Positions 8,059 to 13,090 of a stretch of DNA of 13,090 nucleotides are shown piece by piece. Both the position numbers and the translations under genes were made by a program. Each line of letters opens with the position of its first letter. The first letter of the stretch is position 1. The stretch lies in contig MU130384.1 in assembly GCA_015039465.1 (NCBI GenBank), positions 1 to 13,090 on the forward strand, written 5' to 3'. The stretch comes from Phlegmacium glaucopus (Eukaryota > Basidiomycota > Agaricomycetes > Agaricales > Cortinariaceae). The notes under the pieces are model-generated. The model was not told the DNA's origin. It worked only from the letters and a program-made list of their open reading frames with translations, and searched no databases.

Positions 8059-8191
8059 CTTCGTCAGTATGTTCAAGGTAAATACATTTACATTCTCTCT
8101 CTTTCCTTTTCCTTCCTTTCCTTCCTTTTTCAATTTTGATTTATTTTCAATTATTTTATGATATTGAACCCACACACACCGCTATCAAGCC

Positions 8192-8397
8192 AAAATGTTT
8201 GAGAAATTTTTTGGTCCTTGTTTAAATTTTGCAACATTTTACTTCGGCTGTAAATTCATTAAACACCTTCTATATAAGTAAAAAAAAAATTACTTATATA
8301 GAAGTAGAAGGTGTTTATATTTCTCAATGAATTTACCAGCAAACATAAATATTTACAAAATTCAAACTAGGACCAAAAAAAATTTCCAAAACATTTT
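8192..8397. mobile_element. Foldback / MITE-like long inverted repeat
   Basis: The left arm (8192-8280, AAAATGTTTGAG... to ...TATATAAGTA) is complementary to the right arm (8291-8397, TACTTATATA... to ...AAAACATTTT) with small gaps. The loop is an A9 run (8281-8289) plus one T. Matching landmarks in the two arms are TTTTTTGGTCC/GGACCAAAAAA, GTAAATTCATT/AATGAATTTAC and AAACACCTTCTA/TAGAAGGTGTTT. Nearly the whole 206 bases is palindromic, it is AT-rich, and it codes for nothing, as in foldback-type MITEs. No clear target duplication was found at the ends. Confidence 0.72.
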
Positions 8398-8936
8398 CAT
8401 TAGCTGTAAATAGTCCTGTGCCAGCAGTGTTATTGCGTTATTATCAATGTTACATAATCATTCCTTTTTGTTACGGTTTTCATTTATTTACACATCTCAG
8501 CTTTCTATACAAGGTTGAGATGTGAGTACATTTGTTTTATATTCATTCGTTGCAGTAAATATTTACCTAGACTTACTATATTGCTCTAGCTGCGGAAATA
8601 CAGCAACATCCAGCATCATAAATACTACAAAAAAGTATCAAAGATGGTGTACATGCATGCTTTGAAAAAAAAGAGTCATTCAAATTTCAAGTCAGCAAGC
8701 TCCGATTTGGCATGTTTTTCCATTTTTTTATTCTCTTTTTCAATTTTGGACCCTATGAACGGTAAACCCAAGCATACAACTGCCTACAAGTACAACTGCA
8801 GTACGTGGGGTTTCGGAGCCCCGTAGGGTTAGGGTCAGCACTTGTCGGTTAATGAATATCCGAGAGGCATGTGATTTTGTCACCGGGTAACAGTGTTATA
8901 AACGTAGAATCGGTCATCCTCTCTTCCTCATCGACC
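8398..8936. other. Non-coding spacer and thiolase upstream region
   Basis: AT-rich DNA without a credible gene; the short frame at 8644-8826 looks like chance. The last 120 bases are less AT-rich and should contain the thiolase promoter. A TTATAAA word lies at 8896-8902, 35 bases before the thiolase ATG, rather close for a TATA box. A telomere-like motif at 8824-8835 is listed separately. Confidence 0.45.
8824..8835 (+). promoter_or_regulatory. Telomere-like TAGGGTTAGGGT motif upstream of the thiolase
   Basis: Two tandem TTAGGG-type repeats lie about 100 bases before the thiolase start codon. TTAGGG is the usual fungal telomere repeat, and Tbf1-type proteins bind it at internal promoters in some fungi. 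One 12-base match can also occur by chance, so a regulatory role is only a possibility. Confidence 0.3.
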
Positions 8937-10433
8937 ATGTCCCTACAAATCTCTTCCTCATCCAAGAAAAGTGCTGTTCTTCAAAAGCATGACGACGACG
9001 TGGTCGTAGTCACCGCCGTTCGCTCTGCAATCACAAAAGTTTGTCATTCATTGCATGTTTATTCCATCTAATGCCTTACTACGAATTTCTTAGGGCAGAA
9101 AAGGCGGTTTTAAGGACACCACACCGGAACTTATCCTTTCTCATATCCTTCGTGCGGCTTACACAAAGGCAAACCTTGACCCCAAACTCATCGAGGATAT
9201 CTCTGTGGGAAATGTGCTCCCTCCTGGGGGAGGTGCCAGCGCTGCTCGCATGGCCGCTCTTCACGCTGGCATTCCCGTCGAAACATCGATTAACACTGTC
9301 AACAGACAATGCTCATCAGGATTGACCGCCATCAACCAAATTGCTAACCAGATCCGAGCGGGACAAATAGACATCGGAATCGGTAAGTCTATTGCCTATT
9401 GATTTCAAATCTTAACCAACCATTCGATAGGTGCCGGTGTTGAATCCATGAGCACCGGCTACGGCGCAAGGGCGGCTCCCACCGTTTCTGACGAGGTCCT
9501 AGAAAACCAAGATGCCGAAGATTGTCTCCTACCTATGGGTATCACCTCTGAAAATGTTGCGAAGGACTACAAAATTTCTCGCAAAGTCCAGGACGAATTC
9601 GCTGCAAAATCCTTCCAAAAAGCCGCTGCTGCCAACAAGGCAGGCAAGTTCAAAGCCGAAATCATCCCTATTACCACCAAATTCATCGACCCCAAGACGG
9701 AAAAAGTGACGGAAATTGTTGTTGACCAAGACGATGGTATTCGAGATGGTGTCACAGCTGAGAGCCTGGCCAAACTCAAGCCTGCATTCGTAAAGGACGG
9801 CTCCACTCATGCCGGTGGGTTGTCGCTTTTATCAACACCCGTCCACCTTCTTTCCATACACATCACTTAGACTTCTTGTTATCGTCGAGATCCAACAACT
9901 GAACGTAATTTCTTTCTTTTTTCTAGGAAACGCTTCGCAAGTATCTGACGGTGCTGCTGCTGTTCTGCTTGCCCGCCGTTCCGTCGCCAAACGCCTTGGT
10001 CTACCCATCCTCGGCAAATTCGTAACGGCTGCTACCATTGGTGTTCCCCCGCGAGTTATGGGTGTTGGCCCCGCATATGCCATCCCTCGGGTCCTCGACC
10101 TAGCGGGTTTATCTCTTAACGACATCGACTTCTTCGAAATCAACGAAGCCTTCGCCAGTCAAGCTGTCTTCAGTGTACAGCATCTAGGAATTCCGTGGGA
10201 GAAAGTGAATATCAACGGAGGTGCTATCGCTATCGGTCATCCGTTAGGCTGCAGTGCGCATTCTTTTTTATAATATTGATTTCCGATGTTGACCGCTCCT
10301 TTTTTCAGCTGGTGCGCGTCAAGTTGCGACAGGTATGAACATTGCCAAGCAGACAGGCGGGAAGGTGTTTGTTACCAGCATGTGTATTGGCAGCGGTATG
10401 GGTATGGCTGCCGTCTTCGTCTCTGAGCAGTAA
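8937..10433 (+). CDS. POT1: 3-ketoacyl-CoA thiolase (acetyl-CoA acyltransferase), POT1/FOX3-like
   Basis: Five exons, 8937-9038, 9094-9382, 9431-9814, 9927-10253 and 10309-10433 (TAA at 10431-10433), give 408 residues, normal for the family. Introns are 55, 48, 112 and 55 bases; the first donor is GTTTGT and the last GTGCGC. Thiolases cleave 3-ketoacyl-CoA with CoA to acetyl-CoA and a shortened acyl-CoA, the last step of beta-oxidation. Catalytic landmarks are all present: nucleophile Cys107 in NTVNRQCSSG, NEAF at about 331-334, GGAIAIGHPLG with His363, and CIGSGMG with Cys393. GAGVESM and SDGAAAVLLAR also fit. The overall pattern is that of peroxisomal thiolases (VLPPGGGASAARMAALHAGIP). However, the N-terminus MSLQISSSSKKSAVLQKH has no clear PTS2 nonapeptide and the C-terminus SEQ is not a PTS1. 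The ATG is the first one downstream of an in-frame pyrimidine-rich leader; a short upstream exon cannot be excluded. AT-rich ATATATAATG after the stop suits a fungal poly(A) region. Confidence 0.93.
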
Positions 10434-11266
10434 TGCAATGTAAATTGTAAATATATAATGTTTATTAATCCATCAGGATTTATGTGTAAAGATTATCTGC
10501 GCGAATTCCGAACCTGGTGATTCGGTAAACAGTCACGTGCTGCGCCGACCGAGAGATACATTGATTCTTTCCTTAGCAAACGTCGTCGCTGTGTCGGCTA
10601 ATCAGAGGAAGAGGAAGAGGAAGAAGAGAAAGAAAAGCCGGTGTCAAAGTGGCACAAGTAGACATTTGGTACTTTGTATTTTCTGATTTTTAGCATCATC
10701 GTGGATGATCGGATGTTCATAAATCGTGCTCTGACCCTCGTTTGTATTTATGACACATATCTGCCTATAAGCCTTGCTCGTCGATGAACGTTTGTGCGTA
10801 GGCGCTAGCCAGCTTATATAATCACAAATTGCCATTACACGCCACAGCCTATCAGGATCGATAGTTTGGACTGGAATTGATCTAACGCTCGGTCGTATCA
10901 CAGGGCCAATTGAGCCGCTGGGAGGGTGGGTTCAATTTTCATTGTGGGTTGGAGTTTTATATATATATACAATTGTCATGATTCCGACCTGTTAAACAGA
11001 CGACTAAGGTATCCTAAGTTAGTTGTCTTAATTTCCAGTCATCTGAAAATGCTAGGCCACTTTGGATTTTTCCTGTGCACGCTCATGGTTGGTGTAAACA
11101 TATGCTTTTGTGATGATGTAGTTGATATTAATATTTCAGGTAACTATCGACGCGTCCCAAGGGCGGAACACGTCTCCTTGAGCTCTCTAAATGTTCTAAA
11201 CGCGAATTTAATATGCTGGTTATTTTTAATGTCTTGAAAGCTTTTCGAGAATCCGCGCTCTCTGCA
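10434..11266. other. Non-coding spacer downstream of the thiolase
   Basis: Contains the shared word AAACAGTCACGTGCTGC (10528-10544), a purine tract of GAGGAAGAG repeats (10605-10635), a TATATATATATA run (about 10959-10970) and a hairpin with arms AGACGACTAA/TTAGTTGTCT (about 10998-11028). A minus-strand frame at 10901-10644 begins with GTG and has no recognisable motifs. A small plus-strand frame at 11049-11237 is discussed under findings. I see no gene I would call. Confidence 0.45.
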
Positions 11267-11440
11267 CTGTTTATCAGCGTTCGAGTCAGCGGTTTGAAAG
11301 CTTGACTCACTGATCAATCGAGGCTAGAAGCGTTGCCTATTTTATTTGTTGGGCCGTGTTTGTATCAAACAGTCACATACTGCTGTTAAACCAAGGTTCA
11401 TATACAAATTATTTATGCCCTTGATTTGCACCATTCATTA
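11267..11440 (+). repeat. Diverged duplicate of the last gene's promoter and 5' leader (copy 1)
   Basis: Matches 12125-12330. Bases 11267-11321 and 12125-12179 differ at one position in 55. The similarity then continues with indels through CTAGAAGCG, TTTGTATCAAAC and CTGCTGTTAAACCAAGG. It ends with TTGCACCATTCATT against TTGCACCATCCATG, where the ATG is the start codon at 12327. This copy has ATT instead of the start codon, and no similar coding sequence follows. Confidence 0.8.
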
Positions 11441-12124
11441 GGTTGCCAGTAGAATCCTTTCATTTATGTAAGATCGGGAAAAAATCTACGCAGATTTTCT
11501 AGATGCAAGACCTATGTAAATAATTCTTGTTATCCAATTATTAGTCACCGCAGGGTACTGCGCCCACACTCATGTTTCATAGCCTTATTTGAGCCTAAAG
11601 GGCCTCCCCACATGCATCTTGGGATGTATATTTAACCTAATAAGTATAATAGCACGGTGTCGCGCTGGCTGCATATGTTATGTGTCATTAAACCGGCATG
11701 TTGAACAGTCCCATCTATGTCAAAGTGGAGTCGAACTGACAACAAATTTTGCGGATGGATTAATTTTGAGGCACGCTTTTCAGAGAAGACAAACAAATTC
11801 TTTTTTTTCGAAGCTGTCGAGCCAGAGAATCAAGGAAGGTCTAAGGATACCCATGACATCCCTAATTAAGAAGATTGTCGGCCACTACGTTGCACAGATG
11901 CAGATTCTCAGCGTTCTATTTCAATCTTGAATAAGGCCTATACGTCGAGGAATAACAAGTGTTTAGGCATTGGCCAAAACAACGTATCAGGAATTTCCTG
12001 TCAAGGGTTTTCGGCCCAAGGGGTTTCAAGAAATTTACGTCGACAAGCAATTCTAGAAACTAGGTGGTGATTGGGTGGTGATTATTTTTTAATAACGATG
12101 AGTTTAACCCAATGCGATGCTGCG
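11441..12124. other. Non-coding spacer between the two promoter copies
   Basis: About 680 bases without a convincing gene. The frame at 11589-11930 has no motif and no splice support. I could not align this stretch to the coding part of the downstream gene. Confidence 0.45.
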
Positions 12125-12326
12125 CTGTTTATCAGCGTTCGAGTCAGCGGTTTGAAAGCTTGACTCAGTGATCAATCGATAATCAGAGCGACGCTAGAAG
12201 CGTACCTATTTTGTTGGGTCCTGTTTGTATCAAACGGTCACGTGCTGCTGTTAAACCAAGGGTTCAAACGTTCAAATACCGTTCAATTCCAGGAACTTCA
12301 ATCGTTGTTCTCAACTTGCACCATCC
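12125..12326 (+). promoter_or_regulatory. Promoter/5' leader region of the kinase-like gene (copy 2)
   Basis: Immediate upstream region of the ATG at 12327. It contains a stem-forming GAGTCAGC...GC(T)TGACTC segment (about 12144-12166), which includes the TGACTCA word bound by bZIP factors of the Gcn4/AP-1 type. It also has a TGATCA palindrome and a CACGTG E-box (about 12239-12244) bound by bHLH-type factors. The leader ends in CACCATCC-ATG-G, a good fungal start context. Factor names are inferred from motif consensus only. Confidence 0.45.
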
Positions 12327-13090
12327 ATGGCAGAAACGACAGCAGTAGCACCCGCTCCTGACCACCCAAAGACTCCACCTCCAACAGCTCCTCCTACTCA
12401 CCAGACCCCTATTGCTCATAAGTCTCTAACTCAACCGTTCTCAATAGACGCGACCCGGGATATGAAGAAAGAATATGAATGGATCGCCCTAGAGGCAAAA
12501 GATTACTTTGTCGTCGGAATGCATCCCCAGACGTTCCTTGAAGAATTCCTACCTTGGAACGACACGACACCTGATGCTTACAGGGAAAAACGCCCTTCAA
12601 AGCAGCGTCTGAAGGATCTGCGGAGCGTGGCTCCCACAAAAGGGCAGAAGGAAAGCGTGATGTATAAACCGTTTGTGAGTTTACATTTGATAATAGATTG
12701 TTTGAATGTATCACTTATATCTGTCTCAGGTGAAGGCCCTTGACAAGTGGGTCACAAAGGCTGGGTTGACGAAGGCCAAGGTTCCAAATCCGCAGACTCT
12801 ACGCTTTCTAAACACCAACCAACCAGATACCTCTTGCAATAACCTTAACCCAGATATTTCTACCTACTGGAACAACGACCTTAAAACACATACCGACTTC
12901 TCTCATCAACAGACTCATCAAGAATTCAAAGTTGACCGTAGCCACGATGCATTCTACCATGTATCAGACGAGAAGCCCGGGGACGCGGATGGGGGTGAGG
13001 AGGAGGAGGAAGAAGAAGAAGAGGAGGATGAAGAGGATCAGGACCAGACGGACGTAAATGTACTACCACCCAGCGAGGAAGAGCCTAAGA
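12327..13090 (+). CDS. FunK1-type (fungal-type) protein kinase-like protein, N-terminal part, 3' partial
   Basis: Exon 1 is 12327-12674, intron 12675-12729 (55 bases, GTGAGT...CTCAG, phase 0), and exon 2 runs from 12730 off the window, open throughout. The N-terminus is Pro/Thr-rich (PPPTAPPTHQTP). Then come an acidic-basic helix-like region (MKKEYEWIALEAKDYFVVGM), PQTFLEEFLP, QKESVMYKPFVKALDKWV, and EFKVDRSHDAFYHV. A motif order of FLxxFLP, YxPF and FKxDxxxDAF is what I associate with the region ahead of the kinase domain in Agaricomycete FunK1 proteins; the catalytic domain would lie beyond the window. A GAG/GAA-repeat run (12996-13035) encodes a Glu/Asp tract. Expansion of this family is common in mushroom genomes; substrates are unknown. 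Start chosen because it is the first ATG in a good context and the duplicated leader ends exactly there. Confidence 0.65.
12996..13041 (+). repeat. GAG/GAA trinucleotide run encoding a Glu-rich tract
   Basis: In-frame GAG and GAA codons, with two interspersed GAT codons, make a purine-only coding microsatellite. Such tracts vary in length between strains and are prone to slippage. Confidence 0.7.

Larger units (their letters stand above)
7401..8191. other. Non-coding spacer with small hairpins
   Basis: No convincing gene is seen. There are four short inverted repeats: TGCCAAACCA...TGGTTTGGTA near 7571-7598; a perfect 13-base pair at 7658-7686; TGACATC/GATGTCA near 7780-7799; and CATCACATCA/TGATGTGATG at 8031-8058. 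A CT-rich run (CTCTCTCTTTCCTTTTCCTT and on, about 8093-8130) precedes the foldback element. Confidence 0.5.

Noticed and set aside
9529..9810. Minus-strand frames within thiolase exon 3
   Set aside because: Shadows of a strongly supported coding exon with catalytic-family homology on the plus strand.
10644..10901. Minus-strand 85-residue frame behind the thiolase
   Set aside because: It starts with GTG, has no ATG, no splice support and no recognisable motif.
11275..11295. tRNA or SINE internal promoter: GTTCGAGTC matches the B-box consensus in both promoter copies
   Set aside because: The bases around it cannot form a T-arm stem and no A box lies at the right distance upstream.
1..13090. 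CRISPR array, bacterial operon or riboswitch
   Set aside because: Spliceosomal introns throughout and eukaryotic retroelements; no regularly spaced identical repeats were seen.

Overview
The window looks like nuclear DNA of a mushroom-forming basidiomycete (Agaricomycetes). The genes are split by many 45-63 base GT-AG introns, some with CTAAC/CTAAT-type branch points. A chromodomain Ty3/gypsy retrotransposon is present, and the flanking genes resemble families typical of this group (a DUF6698-like protein and the N-terminal part of a FunK1-type kinase). All family names come from reading translations; no search was run.

Layout. Bases 1-1111 hold the 3' part of a five-exon gene for a DUF6698-like hypothetical protein, on the plus strand. 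Bases 1112 to about 1900 are AT-rich and non-coding, with a 75-base-offset direct repeat. From about 1900 to 7277 lies a decayed chromovirus-type LTR retrotransposon on the plus strand. It has no visible 5' LTR, gag or protease, but keeps the protease-RT linker, RT and most of RNase H (to about 3461). A repeat mosaic at 3462-4532 then replaces the RNase H end and most of integrase. The integrase C-terminal part plus chromodomain follows (4532-5368). Next comes an antisense two-exon gene for an acidic/coiled-coil protein with a paired CX2CX6C cysteine cluster (6578 to 5540), then a polypurine tract and a 559-base LTR (6719-7277) with TGTTA/TAACA ends. Directly after the LTR is a short Cys-rich open frame (7278-7400) that looks like the last exon of an interrupted gene.

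Bases 7401-8936 are non-coding and hold several hairpins and a 206-base foldback, MITE-like element (8192-8397). A complete five-exon 3-ketoacyl-CoA thiolase gene occupies 8937-10433, with all catalytic motifs but no recognisable PTS2 at its N-terminus. Bases 10434-12326 are non-coding. They contain two diverged copies (11267-11440 and 12125-12330) of the promoter and 5' leader of the last gene. That gene starts at 12327, runs off the window, and looks like the N-terminal part of a FunK1-type protein kinase.

Only the thiolase has a clear metabolic role (last step of fatty-acid beta-oxidation). The genes do not form a pathway or cluster; the window reads as ordinary genes separated by repeat-rich, transposon-damaged DNA. 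The most unusual item is the intact-looking spliced antisense gene inside the otherwise wrecked retrotransposon.
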